Positions 17,901 through 28,879 of a stretch of DNA of 64,000 nucleotides are shown here, piece after piece. The stretch comes from CAVSUZ01 sp963795415. Lineage in GTDB: Bacteria; Pseudomonadota; Alphaproteobacteria; Acetobacterales; Acetobacteraceae. Where the stretch lies: assembly GCA_963795415.1 (NCBI GenBank), contig CAWCHQ010000003.1, positions 1,364,001 to 1,428,000 of the forward strand. Direction: 5' to 3'. How positions within the stretch are numbered: position 1 is the stretch's first letter; each line of letters starts with the position of its first letter. The notes below the pieces were generated by a model that made no database searches, was not told where the DNA came from, and saw nothing but the letters and a program-made list of their open reading frames with translations. A program made the position numbers and the translations under genes.

Positions 17901-18535
17901 CCTGCCTCCTCCGCCGGCGGAGCGCGGTTTTCGACAACCTGGTCCACAATTCCGAAATCGCGGGCCTCTTCCGCCGACATGTACGTGTCGCGCTCGAGCT
18001 TTCGCTCAATAGCCTCGATCGGCTGGCCCGTATGGCGCACATAAATCTCATTTAGGCGTCTGCGCAATGTCAAAATCTCACGCGCCTGGATTTCGATATC
18101 GGTGGCCTGCCCCTGAGCCCCACCGGAGGGCTGGTGCACCATGATCCGGGCATTCGGCAAGGCAAATCGCTTTCCGTGAGCCCCGGCCGAAAGAAGAAGG
18201 CTCCCCATTGACGCCGCCATGCCGATGCAGACCGTGCTGACCGGGCTCCGGATATATTGCATCGTGTCGTAGATCGCGAGCCCCGAGGATACCACCCCAC
18301 CCGGGCTGTTAACGTAGAACGCTATGTCCTTGTTCGGATTCTCCAATTCCAGGAACAGCAGTTGGGCGCAGATAAGCGAGCTGACGTGGTCGAATACCGC
18401 GCCGGTCAGAAATATGATCCGCTCCTTCAGCAGACGAGAGTAGATATCGAACGCCCGTTCGCCGCGCGCGGTCTGTTCCACCACCATCGGAACAAGCGTG
18501 TTGCCGTAGACTTCGACGGGATCGCGATCCCTCAT
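17897..18535 (-). CDS. clpP: ATP-dependent Clp protease proteolytic subunit ClpP
   Basis: ClpP forms the tetradecameric serine-protease chamber served by ClpX. The 212-residue product has the triad: serine about 109 (GMAASMGSLLLSAG), histidine about 134 (IMVHQPSGGAQGQ), and aspartate about 183 (ERDTYMSAEEA). The oxyanion strand YVNSPGGVVSSG is intact. The TAA stop and last glycine codon come from the terminal inverted repeat of the adjacent structured repeat (GGCTAAGCC on the minus strand), so the tail ..APPAEEAG may have been altered by that element. It is preceded by tig. Confidence 0.97.
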   Translation of the reverse strand: MRDRDPVEVYGNTLVPMVVEQTARGERAFDIYSRLLKERIIFLTGAVFDHVSSLICAQLLFLELENPNKDIAFYVNSPGGVVSSGLAIYDTMQYIRSPVSTVCIGMAASMGSLLLSAGAHGKRFALPNARIMVHQPSGGAQGQATDIEIQAREILTLRRRLNEIYVRHTGQPIEAIERKLERDTYMSAEEARDFGIVDQVVENRAPPAEEAG

Positions 18536-18612
18536 AACCCGGTCACCTTCATGCGAGAGCCGCTTACATAGGCAGCGATGCGGGTCTGGGAAAGAACCGA
18601 GATCAGCGACCT

Positions 18613-20011
18613 TCAGGCCGCCGGCACGCTGGTGACTTCAGAAGGCGCTCCGTCAAAATCCGGCTCAGATGGCAGGGGTGGGCTCGGCGGTTCCACCAGC
18701 TCGCCTGACGACACGGGCTTTTCGGTGACGGTCGCCTGATCCACAATGAAGTCCACGACCTTCTCCTCAAAAATCGGCCCCTTCAGCGTGTCCGCGGCAC
18801 CGGGGTTCTTGCGGAAGTACTCCATGACCTGGGCTTCCTGCCCTGTATAGCGTGCCGCCTCCGCGCGCATAGCCCGGGTAAGCTCGTCATCTCCCACAGT
18901 AACCCCGTTGCTGCGGCCGATCTCGGCGAGCAAAAGGCCCAGCCGGACCCGCCGCTCCGCAATCTTTCGGGTACTCAGACCGAAGCGTCTCTTCGTCCTT
19001 CGCCTTGTCCTCTTCATCCAGCCGGTCTTCCTGCCGGTCTGCCTCCAAGCGGCTCCATATCTGATTGAACTCTGCATCCACCATGCTCTCAGGCAGCGTA
19101 AAGCTCACCATCTCGTTCAACCGATCCAGCAGATCGCGTTTCAGCCCAAGGCGGGAAAGCTGGTCGTACTCGCGCTGGATTTGCCTGCGCACAAAATCCC
19201 GCAATTCTTCCACATTCTCGAATCCGATGCGGGTCGCAAACTCCTCATCGACGGCGGGGATCTCCGCACACTTGATCGCCTTTGCAGTGACCTCGAACCT
19301 CGCCTGCTTTCCAGCAAGCTCCGCAACGCCGTACTCGGGGGGGAACGTCACATCAATGGAGCGAGATTCGCCGGGACGCATGCCCTCAAGCTGTTCGGCA
19401 AACCCGGGAATGAAGCCGCCGCCGCCGATCTCGACGTTCACATCCGTTCCCGACCCGCCCGGAAACTCCGCGCCGTCCACACGCCCGGTGTAATCAACCT
19501 GGACAAATTCCCCCGGCGCAGCACCACGTTCGCCAAGTGTCTCGGCTGGAATGTCAACAAAACTGCGGTTGCGCCGAGCCAGATTCTCAAGGGCCTGGTC
19601 CAGTGTCTCCGGCGTGACCTCGGCCTTCCGCTGAACCAATTCCAGGCTCGACAGATCCGGGACAGCAATCTCCGGCAGGAGCTCAAGCTCCAGTTTGAAC
19701 TCCACATCCCTGGCCGGATCGGCACTGACAAGGTCGATCCGAGGTTGCATCGCGGCCCGCAAGCCCCGGTCTGTCAGAACCTGCCGGGCTGCGTCCGTGA
19801 CAGACTGTTCCAGCACCTCTGCGGTGACGGCATTGCCATAACGCTGGCGCACGACCGGCAGCGGTACCTTTCCCGGGCGGAAACCTGGGATCCGGAGATT
19901 CTTGCCGAGGTCAGTCAAGCGCGCCTCGCGCCTGCTCTCAATGTCGGCGGCGGGCACAACGACCGTGAAAGCTCGTTTCAATCCCTCAGAGAGTGTCTCG
20001 GTCACCTGCAT
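18613..20011 (-). CDS. tig: Trigger factor (one apparent +1 frameshift)
   Basis: Trigger factor is the ribosome-associated chaperone and prolyl isomerase that meets nascent chains. The N-terminal frame starts MQVTETLSEGLKRAFTVVVP and holds the ribosome-binding motif GFRPGKVP and the FKBP-type domain (VDYTGRVDGAEFPGG). The C-terminal domain continues in another frame from RKIAERRVRLGLLLAEIG. Removing one base from the GGG run at 18969-18971 joins SEY to RKIAERR and gives about 465 residues, a normal length. The tail is acidic and proline-rich. A start further upstream would run through tRNA-Leu. The break is a homopolymer insertion and is most likely an artefact, although tig is not strictly essential. 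Confidence 0.9.
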
Positions 20012-20036
20012 CTCAGGAATGGATCTCCGTCTGTTC

Positions 20037-20121
<85 letters not shown>

Positions 20122-20466
20122 GCCGGCATCGCGACCGGCCCGCGCCCGGGGACGCCATCGTGAGCGCGCGGGCTTTACCCCAGGTGGCACCCGATCACAA
20201 GGATGCCGGAAATCTCGATCAACGGATTTGCGAAGGCCGGCATGGCGCGCAGCGGAAAGTCAGCGCACGTGAAACTCGCTATACAGTCGCGGGTTGAGTG
20301 TTGCAGGTCGGCAGAGCCCGCCCGTGGCCGATACCGACCCTCGGCGTCTGATCCATGCCGTTTTTGCCCTTTGACCCGATGCGATCGAAGTGACAACATT
20401 CAGCCAAGATCAGCCTCGCCGCAAAAGCGAAAGACCTATGGTTTTCAACACATCACTTTCGGGCAC
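20122..20466. other. Intergenic region between tRNA-Leu and the IclR gene
   Basis: About 345 bp separate the divergently read tRNA-Leu/tig and IclR-regulator genes, so both promoters should lie here. Open frames cross it on both strands, but none has family resemblance or a ribosome-binding site. I see no convincing promoter boxes, palindromic operator or terminator. Confidence 0.6.
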
Positions 20467-21432
20467 ATGTCCGTCAGAAAAGTAATGCCCCGCGCGGGCA
20501 AGAGCAACAGCAAGGTGCGCTCAACCGGCACGAAGCGCCCACGGAAAGCCGCCGTGCCTCGCAAGGTCGCCACTAAGTCGCAACCGTCGAAACCCGATTA
20601 CAACATAGCCGCTGTAGAGCGCGCCCTCGACCTGCTGGAAGCTTTGTCGCGGACTGGGCCGGCGCCTTTGGCAGCGCTGGCCGATGCCGCACGTTGCACC
20701 CGGACCGCGGCTTTCCGGCTGCTCCGTACGCTGCAGGCACGAGGGTTTGCGTTGCAGGACGAGGCCCGCGGAGTATGGCGGCTGGGCGCCCGCTGGGGCG
20801 TTCTGGGCCGTGCCTCCCACGACCAGGGTGCACTCGCGGCAAGCGCCAGCTCCCATCTCGCCGAACTCGGCCAGGCAGTCGGCGAAAATGTTTACCTGGG
20901 CACCCGCGATGCCCTGCTTGCCGAGACGATCGCCACTTATCAGGCCGAGCCAACACTCAGGCTCTACTCCCAGGCGGGAACCCGGGGCCCCCTCCATGCC
21001 GGACCGGCTCGACTGTTGTTGGCCTACGCGCCTGAAGCCATTCAGACCCAGGTACTCGCCCAGCGCCTACCGCGATTCACACCAGCCACGCGAACCGATC
21101 CTACCTGGATCGCCGCAGACCTGCAGCGCATCCGGTCGCGCGGATATCTGATTACGGCAGACGAAGTGTATCCTGGAGCCGTTTCGGCTTCAGCGCCGGT
21201 GCGGGATGCAGCCGGTCAGGTGATCGCCGTAATCACGGTCAGCGGACCTTCCATGCGCATGCGGCCCCCCCGCCCCAAGTCGCTGCTCCCACAACTCCTC
21301 GACTGTGCCCGCCGCCTCTCTGTGGCGCTCGGATGGAAGCCACCGGAGCCAGCGGCGGAGCCGCACGGCAAGTCTGGCGAGACACCAATTCGCAGCAGAC
21401 CAACGGCCCCGGTACCGGCGCTTCCCCGCTGA
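20467..21432 (+). CDS. IclR-family transcriptional regulator
   Basis: An IclR-type regulator: an N-terminal winged helix-turn-helix and a C-terminal effector-binding GAF-like domain. Starting at MSVRKVMPRAGKSNSK the product is 321 residues. A lysine/arginine-rich leader of about 40 residues precedes the HTH (NIAAVERALDLLEALSRTG, then ALADAARCTRTAAFRLLRTL at about 50-90). The effector domain shows VGENVYLGTRDALLAE, GTRGPLHAGPARLLLAY and IRSRGYLITADEVYPGAVS, which are typical. MPRAGK six codons later is an alternative start. No metabolic gene is obviously paired with it, so its target is unknown; IclR proteins often autoregulate. Confidence 0.88.
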   Translation: MSVRKVMPRAGKSNSKVRSTGTKRPRKAAVPRKVATKSQPSKPDYNIAAVERALDLLEALSRTGPAPLAALADAARCTRTAAFRLLRTLQARGFALQDEARGVWRLGARWGVLGRASHDQGALAASASSHLAELGQAVGENVYLGTRDALLAETIATYQAEPTLRLYSQAGTRGPLHAGPARLLLAYAPEAIQTQVLAQRLPRFTPATRTDPTWIAADLQRIRSRGYLITADEVYPGAVSASAPVRDAAGQVIAVITVSGPSMRMRPPRPKSLLPQLLDCARRLSVALGWKPPEPAAEPHGKSGETPIRSRPTAPVPALPR

Positions 21433-21450
21433 GGCCTTTCCGCCCCGAGA

Positions 21451-22212
21451 CTACCGGCTGGCCGACAGCGCGGGAGGCGTGATCGCAGCCAGTATATCCG
21501 TCGCCAGGACCTGTGAAATACAGCGATAACCGAGATCGTTGTGATGGAGCCCATCCCTGGCGACGAATAGAGCGGGCGCCGCACCCTCGCGCTCCCAGCT
21601 GGCCATCAGCCAGTCACGGGAGAACAGCATGGCGCCAGTTTCCCGCGCGACCTCGGCGAGTGTCTCGTCAAACTCCAGTCCTTTTGCCGCGGCCAGAATC
21701 CTGGGGGAACGCTGGTTGTCCATCAACACGACATCAATTCCGAAGCGCTGAAGCTCATGCACCCCGGCGGAGACAAGCTCCCGAAAGAGCCCGATATCCT
21801 CGGCGCGAAGTGCGCCATTCGCCCCTACCTGCCAGATTACAAGTTGCGGCCGGGCCAGAATGACGTCAGCCTCGAGACGCTCGAATTCGCTGCGAGCATC
21901 CTGACCGCTAATACCCCGATTTATTACGGCGATATGCCGCTCCGGCAAAGCAGCGGAAAGCAGGTCCTGAAGTTCCGCCGGATAACTGCGGCCGGGATTG
22001 GATGCCATCACCCCCTGAGTGGATGATGATCCCAGAGCGACGATGATACCTTGCTCGCCCTTCGCGATCGCAGCCTTCAAGTGAGGCAGAGACATCGACG
22101 GGGAGGGAGGCGTCGCAGGGCACGAGGGCGACGCCCAACCGGATCCGAAACAGCAGGTGAAGCCAATCGCAGCAAGGATCCCTCTGAGGAAGAGCTTCAG
22201 ACCTGTTTCCAT
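21451..22212 (-). CDS. Secreted SGNH/GDSL-type hydrolase
   Basis: An exported esterase/lipase-like protein of the SGNH fold. The start METGLKLFLRGILAAIG gives a signal peptide ending near SGWAS. Catalytic blocks are present: serine in VALGSSSTQGV (block I), glycine in NRGISGQDA (block II), asparagine in WQVGANGAL (block III), and Asp-His in ARDGLHHNDLGY (block V). The product is about 253 residues. A GTG 12 codons upstream is a possible alternative. The substrate is not predictable. It converges with the IclR gene (18-bp gap) and lies downstream of tldD on the same strand. Confidence 0.85.
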   Translation of the reverse strand: METGLKLFLRGILAAIGFTCCFGSGWASPSCPATPPSPSMSLPHLKAAIAKGEQGIIVALGSSSTQGVMASNPGRSYPAELQDLLSAALPERHIAVINRGISGQDARSEFERLEADVILARPQLVIWQVGANGALRAEDIGLFRELVSAGVHELQRFGIDVVLMDNQRSPRILAAAKGLEFDETLAEVARETGAMLFSRDWLMASWEREGAAPALFVARDGLHHNDLGYRCISQVLATDILAAITPPALSASR

Positions 22213-22272
22213 GGCGTTACATCGGCATAAATCTCCCGTGATGTCCACAGTGAATAGTAAGCCGATGAAGCT

Positions 22273-23712
22273 TCAGGCGGCGGTGCCTCCCACCGTGAGG
22301 CCACCCAGCTTGATCGTCGGCTGCCCGACTCCGACCGGAACCCCCTGCCCGTTTTTGCCACACGTCCCGATGCCCGGATCCAGCGCCATGTCGTTCCCGA
22401 CCATTTCGACTTTCGTCAAGGCATCCGGCCCGTTGCCGATCAGGGTGGCCCCACGTACTGGAGCGGTCAGCTTGCCGTCCTCGATCAGATACGCTTCGCT
22501 GGTGGAAAAAACGAATTTGCCGGAAGTGATATCGACTTGGCCGCCCCCGAAATTCACGGCGAAAAGGCCACGCTTGACCGACCGGATCATCTCCTCTCGC
22601 GTGTGATTTCCGGCCACCATCACGGTGTTGGTCATCCGCGGCATCGGTGAGTGCGCATAGGACTGCCTGCGGCCATTGCCGGTAGGACGCATCCCCATAA
22701 GCCGGGCATTCAGGCGATCCTGCATGAAGCCGGTCAATACCCCGTCCTCGATCAGGACCGTCCGGCTGCTCGGGGTCCCTTCGTCATCTACCGTAAGGCT
22801 GCCCCGGCGGTCCGGCATCGTGCCGTCATCAACCACAGTCACACCTGGAGCGGCGATGCGCTTCCCCAGCAGTCCGGCGAATGCCGAGGTGCGCTTGCGG
22901 TTGAAGTCGCCCTCCAGCCCGTGCCCGATTGCTTCGTGCAGCAGGATGCCCGGCCAGCCCGGACCCAGTACAACCTCCATCTCTCCCGCTGGAGCCGGCT
23001 GGCTGTCGAGGTTGACCAGCGCCTGGCGCAATGCCTCGTCAACTGCCTGCCGCCACACGTCCGCAGCGACGATTTGGCCATAGCCGAACCGCCCCCCCGT
23101 CCCATAGCTGCCGGTTTCCCGCCGCCCATCCTTCTCGACCACTACGGAAACGTTCAGGCGCACGAGTGGGCGCAGATCGGCCACGCGATGCCCGTCGGGA
23201 CGGATGATCTGCACAGCCTGCCACTCTCCTCCCAGTGAGGCCATCACTTGCTTTACCTTCGGGTCCTTGCTCCGCGCATAGGCATCGATTTCGGAAAGCA
23301 AAGCAGTCCGTGCCGAGAAGCCCTCGTCCCCGAGCGGGTTGTCCTCGCTATAGAGCCGCGCGTTGGTCGCCCGGGGCGGCTCGGAAAGCGTACCCGAGTA
23401 GCCGGATGCCACTTCCCCTACGCTCGCCGCAGCACGGCGCAGGGCCTGCTCCGATATCTCGCCGGCATGGGCATAGCCGGTCGCCTCGCCGGCAACCGCG
23501 CGCAGGCCGAAACCTAGCGATGTGTCAAACCCCGCGCTACGGATACGCCCGTCGTCCAGGCTGATCTGCTCGCTTTCCCGGTATTCCAGAAACAGTTCGC
23601 CATCGTCCGCCTTGGCAAGAGCTTTGCCAAGCAACCGCTCCGCATCCTCCCTCGCAAGCACTGAATCCGCGCGCTCGAAAAAGAGCCGGTCGGTGGATGC
23701 CAAAGCGCTCAT
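22273..23712 (-). CDS. tldD: Metalloprotease TldD
   Basis: TldD, with TldE/PmbA, forms a zinc metalloprotease that acts on unstructured peptides (microcin B17 maturation, CcdA degradation in E. coli). The 479-residue product has the zinc motif HEAIGHGLEGD at about residues 259-269. The C-terminal region has GNGRRQSYAHSPMPRMTNT and KLGGLTVGGTAA, typical of TldD. The second of two adjacent ATG codons is preferred, 5 bases from AGGAG. No pmbA partner lies nearby. Confidence 0.95.
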   Translation of the reverse strand: MSALASTDRLFFERADSVLAREDAERLLGKALAKADDGELFLEYRESEQISLDDGRIRSAGFDTSLGFGLRAVAGEATGYAHAGEISEQALRRAAASVGEVASGYSGTLSEPPRATNARLYSEDNPLGDEGFSARTALLSEIDAYARSKDPKVKQVMASLGGEWQAVQIIRPDGHRVADLRPLVRLNVSVVVEKDGRRETGSYGTGGRFGYGQIVAADVWRQAVDEALRQALVNLDSQPAPAGEMEVVLGPGWPGILLHEAIGHGLEGDFNRKRTSAFAGLLGKRIAAPGVTVVDDGTMPDRRGSLTVDDEGTPSSRTVLIEDGVLTGFMQDRLNARLMGMRPTGNGRRQSYAHSPMPRMTNTVMVAGNHTREEMIRSVKRGLFAVNFGGGQVDITSGKFVFSTSEAYLIEDGKLTAPVRGATLIGNGPDALTKVEMVGNDMALDPGIGTCGKNGQGVPVGVGQPTIKLGGLTVGGTAA

Positions 23713-23755
23713 CATCTCTCCTGGGGTGCAGTAGCTCGCCGCTCCCTATCTAAGC

Positions 23756-24866
23756 TTAGCCAGTCGGCGCGATTTTCAACACGGGGACTGCTCGGGGCGC
23801 ACGCGCCTCGTGCAACGCCCAGATGCCGGCGGTCAGGGCCAGCACCGCGTTCGCCTGGTGAAGGGCCGCCAAGGGAATCGGCACGACCAGCAATAGGGTG
23901 GCGATCCCAAGCAGGTACTGCACCGCCGGTAGTACCCCGACCATTACCGTTGCACGACGAAACCCCGCGTTCGGCTGGCGCCAGCCGACAGCCCCCACGA
24001 CCCCGCCGATAAGAATAGTCAGGGTCGCCAGCAGCCGATGATCGAACTGTACCTGTCGCCAGATTCTGTGTCAGGTTGCGCACGAATGGCTGCAGCCGGG
24101 CATAGTTCTGCGGAATCAACCGACCATCCATGAGCGGGAAGGTGTTATATTCGAACCCGGCATGAGTTCCGGCTGTCAGGCTGCCGGCCACGATTGTCAA
24201 CGAGATCACCCCCAGGAACACCCCCAGGAAGACCCGAAGCAAGGAGGCCGGAGCAGGACCCTGGGCTCTGAGCTGCAAAACGCCCAGCGCAGTCCAGAGT
24301 ATTAACGTATACAATACCAGTGCCAAAGCCAGATGCAGCGCGAGGCGGACCGGGGCGACTGCTGTACTATCCGGCCGGAAACCGGACGCGACCATAAACC
24401 ACCCCACCGCGCCCTGCAGCCCGCCAAGCAGGAAAAGCACAAGCAGGCGGGGTCTCAGCCGCCGCTCGATCCGGCCGGTCGCCCAGAACCAAAGTAGAGG
24501 GAGCAGGAAAGCGACGCCAATCAGCCGCCCCCACAGGCGATGGATCCATTCCGTCCAGAATATTTGTTGGAAGCTGAACAGAGTCATGCCGTGATTAACG
24601 AGCTTGTACTGAGGAACGGACTTGTAGAGCGCAAACATTTGCTCCCACTCGGCCTGGCTCAACGGCGGCAGGGCACCCGATAACGGTGCCCATTCCATGA
24701 TTGACAGGCCGGAGCCGGTCAGCCGGGTGACACCCCCAAGCACAACCATGACCAGGATCATGCCGCAGATCGAGAAGAGCCAGGTGGCGACCACATAGCC
24801 GGCACGGGGGCTGGTGGCGCGGTCCCCTGCGGAGCCGCCGGTGAACTCGCGCACATCGAAAGGCAT
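23756..24866 (-). CDS. ctaA: Heme A synthase CtaA (one apparent +1 frameshift)
   Basis: CtaA oxidises the C8 methyl of heme O to make heme A for cytochrome aa3 oxidases. The start MPFDVREFTGGSAG is taken; upstream codons lack homology. Helices and heme ligands are visible: GGVTRLTGSGLSIMEW, then WTEWIHRLWGRLIG, and after frame correction VQFDHRLLATLTILIGG and ALHQANAVLALTAG. Removing one base from the CC pair at 24052-24053 restores the frame and yields about 369 residues. Without correction the protein would lose the last two heme-site histidines and run as nonsense into tldD. It is transcribed toward tldD and diverges from the MATE gene. Confidence 0.9.
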
Positions 24867-24949
24867 GCTGGCCAGTATAGAGTCTTTGCTCAGCCTGGCG
24901 AGATGTGGGGCCGGTGGACTGGAAACGCCGAAGATGGGATGGGGCGGCG

Positions 24950-26362
24950 ATGCCCAACTCCACGGTGCAATCCGCCGCGCAGACGCATTCCGTCCGATGC
25001 CATGTCGCCGAGACGGTGCGGCTGGCCGCTCCGCTCGCGGCCGCACAGCTCTCGCAGATGGCGATGGGGCTGACGGACACCATTATGCTTGGCTCGTTGG
25101 GGTCGCTGCCGCTCGCCGCCGGAGGGCTTGGGGCAGCCATTTTCTTCACCTTGCTGATCGTGCTGCAGGGGATGCTCACTCCGGTCAGCGTGTTCACAGG
25201 GGAGGCACGCGGCGCGCGGCAGTCCCATGGCGTGCCGGATGCGTTTGCGACCGGATTCTTGCTAACCGTGCTGCTTGCGATCCCCGCGGTCGCGATGCTT
25301 GGGATGGCCGAACCGGTGCTGCGGGCGATGGGCGAGCCACCCGAGCTGGCAATTGCGACCGGCCGCTATGTGGACGTGGTGCGCTGGGGCGCGCCGGCCG
25401 CTTTGATCGGAATGGGGCTGATGCGTGCCTTCCTTCCGGCGATTGGGCAATCGCGCCTGCTGCTCTGGGTGGCGCTGGCAGCGATTGGTGTTAATGCCGC
25501 ACTGAACTATGGACTGATTTATGGCGTGGGCTTTCTGCCGCGGCTCGGGATGCTCGGCTCGGCCGCGGCCAGCGCGATCACGCTCTGGGGCGCCGCACTG
25601 ACGCTACTGGTAAGCGTGCTTCTGCGCCGCTCGACCCGGCGTGCGGTGGCAGGTGGCCGCAGCCGGAGCAGACTGCTATGCGAGATGGCGCGCCTGGGCT
25701 GGCCGGTCAGCATCACCGTCGGAATTGAGACCACGCTGTTTCTCGGCATTGGTCTGGCGATCGGACTGATCAGTCCGGCGGCGCTTGCCGCACACCAGAT
25801 TGCGATCAGTGTCTCCTCGGTCGTTTTCATGGTGCCGCTGGGGATTTCGCAAGCGTCGAACGTCCGGGTCGGGTTCTGGATGGGCGCTGCGCGGCCGGCA
25901 GATGCGCGACGTGCCGGCTTCGTCGCGATCTGGCTGGGCGTCGCGTTCATGGCGGCTGCGGGGCTGTTGCTGGTGCTGACGCGAAGCCTCGTCGTCAGCC
26001 TGTATGTGGACCTGAGCGCGCCTGCCAACGCCGCAACGGTCCGTATCGCGGTTTCACTGCTCGCGGTGGCGGCGCTATTTGCGGTGGCCGACGGCACCCA
26101 GGTAATCGCCGCGGGCAGCCTGCGTGGCCTGCGCGACACAAAGGTGCCGATGCTGCTGGCGGCGGCCGGCTATTGGGGCATCGGCTTTGTGGTGGGCGCA
26201 GTACTCGCGTTTCCGGGAGGCCTGGGTGCGATCGGGCTGTGGTGGGGCTTGGCGGCGGGACTTACGGCGGTGGGCGGGCTGCTGACGTTGCGCTTCGCTT
26301 CGTTGAGCCGCGCTCAGAGTGTGGATGTCGCAGCCAAATTCACCGAGGCAGGCATCGCTTAG
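24950..26362 (+). CDS. MATE-family efflux transporter
   Basis: A multidrug and toxic compound extrusion (NorM-like) antiporter, normally driven by Na+ or H+. From MPNSTVQSAAQTHSVRC the product is 470 residues with about 12 membrane helices. Family landmarks are ETVRLAAPLAAAQLSQMAMG, TDTIMLG and the repeat-half motif LGWPVSITVGIETTLF with PLGISQASNVRVG. An upstream in-frame ATG 15 codons earlier is possible. The substrate is unknown. Its stop overlaps by a few bases the stop of the convergent usg gene. Confidence 0.9.
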   Translation: MPNSTVQSAAQTHSVRCHVAETVRLAAPLAAAQLSQMAMGLTDTIMLGSLGSLPLAAGGLGAAIFFTLLIVLQGMLTPVSVFTGEARGARQSHGVPDAFATGFLLTVLLAIPAVAMLGMAEPVLRAMGEPPELAIATGRYVDVVRWGAPAALIGMGLMRAFLPAIGQSRLLLWVALAAIGVNAALNYGLIYGVGFLPRLGMLGSAAASAITLWGAALTLLVSVLLRRSTRRAVAGGRSRSRLLCEMARLGWPVSITVGIETTLFLGIGLAIGLISPAALAAHQIAISVSSVVFMVPLGISQASNVRVGFWMGAARPADARRAGFVAIWLGVAFMAAAGLLLVLTRSLVVSLYVDLSAPANAATVRIAVSLLAVAALFAVADGTQVIAAGSLRGLRDTKVPMLLAAAGYWGIGFVVGAVLAFPGGLGAIGLWWGLAAGLTAVGGLLTLRFASLSRAQSVDVAAKFTEAGIA

Positions 26363-26616
26363 TGCATCCGCAGCAGGACGGGATGCCGATACGAAGCTGA
26401 TCTCATCACGCCCGCTGAGGCGACGCGGACCGAATGGACGGGTCCATCCAGTTCCCTGCTCCAGAAATCCAGGAACTTCCGGAGCACCGGGTACTCGGGC
26501 GCAATGTCAAGGTCCTGCCAGATGAAGCTCTGGAGGACGCCCGGATGATCCGGCATGCGATACAAAATCTCGGCGGTAGTCAGTCGGTAATCCTTCAGTT
26601 GCAACGCGAGGCTCAT
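26359..26616 (-). CDS. Usg family protein
   Basis: A small conserved alphaproteobacterial protein of unknown function, named after the upstream gene of the Caulobacter trp operon. Starting at MSLALQLKDYRLTTAEILYR the product is 85 residues. The characteristic middle reads MPDHPGVLQSFIWQDLDIAP followed by PVLRKFLDFWSRELDGPVHS. Longer in-frame starts add 22 residues without family similarity. It stands alone here, with no trp genes nearby, between the MATE gene and the groE promoter. Confidence 0.85.
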   Translation of the reverse strand: MSLALQLKDYRLTTAEILYRMPDHPGVLQSFIWQDLDIAPEYPVLRKFLDFWSRELDGPVHSVRVASAGVMRSASYRHPVLLRMH

Positions 26617-26740
26617 TCCCTCTGAACTCCGGTTCATTATTAAGTGGAACGAGCATGGCACGAGACGGGCTGCGCTTTGCAAGCAAAAATGAAGCTAAAT
26701 CAGCATCTTATCACTCAACCCCTGGGAGTGCTGCCGAGGG

Positions 26741-26769
26741 TTAACTCGATCTCGGCGCGGGCCTAGATG
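26741..26769 (+). promoter_or_regulatory. Candidate groESL promoter (sigma-70-like)
   Basis: TTAACT, a 17-base spacer, then TAGATG gives a housekeeping-type promoter whose start site would fall at the left edge of the CIRCE element. That arrangement matches HrcA-controlled groE promoters, in which the repressor covers the start region. The -10 box is imperfect, and I see no convincing sigma-32 boxes upstream. Confidence 0.5.
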
Positions 26770-26770
26770 G

Positions 26771-26797
26771 TTGGCACTCCCCAAGGGGGAGTGCTAG
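26771..26797 (+). promoter_or_regulatory. CIRCE element (HrcA operator)
   Basis: TTGGCACTC, nine bases, GAGTGCTAG matches the CIRCE consensus TTAGCACTC-N9-GAGTGCTAA, with one difference in each arm. It lies about 80 bp upstream of groES, the standard place for HrcA repression relieved by heat. The hrcA gene is not in this window. Confidence 0.95.
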
Positions 26798-26877
26798 CAC
26801 CACCTGGGCGTCGCTACGGGCCCGGGTGGCAGCTTGCCACCCATACCACTCACAAGTCATCACCAGGAGCGATCCGA

Positions 26878-27192
26878 ATGAAGTTCCGTCCCCTGCATGA
26901 CCGGGTCGTGGTCCGGCGCATCGAAGCCGAGGAAAAGACCACGGGCGGCATCATTATTCCCGACACGGCAAAGGAAAAGCCGATCGAGGGGGAAGTTATT
27001 GCCGTGGGCCCAGGCGCTCGCAATGAGCAGGGCCAGTTAGTGGCGCTGGACGTCAAGGAAGGCGACCGCATTCTGTTCGGTAAGTGGTCGGGAACCGAGG
27101 TCAAGATCGACGGCGAGGAGCTGCTGATCATGAAGGAATCCGACATCATGGGCGTGGTCGAGCAGACTGCCGCCCGCCGGAAGGCCGCTTGA
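26878..27192 (+). CDS. groES: Co-chaperonin GroES
   Basis: GroES is the heptameric lid of the GroEL chamber. The start MKFRPLHDRVVVRRIEAEEK follows an AGGAGCG box, and the product is 104 residues. The mobile loop EEKTTGGIIIPDTAKEKP, the roof loop and the C-terminal GEELLIMKESDIMGVVE are all canonical. An in-frame ATG further upstream lies inside the CIRCE and leader region and is rejected. groEL follows after a 49-bp gap. Confidence 0.98.
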   Translation: MKFRPLHDRVVVRRIEAEEKTTGGIIIPDTAKEKPIEGEVIAVGPGARNEQGQLVALDVKEGDRILFGKWSGTEVKIDGEELLIMKESDIMGVVEQTAARRKAA

Positions 27193-27241
27193 CAGGGGCC
27201 TTCACCTCTCATCATTCCGCTAAACGAGGGAATATCAGACA

Positions 27242-28879
<1,638 letters not shown>

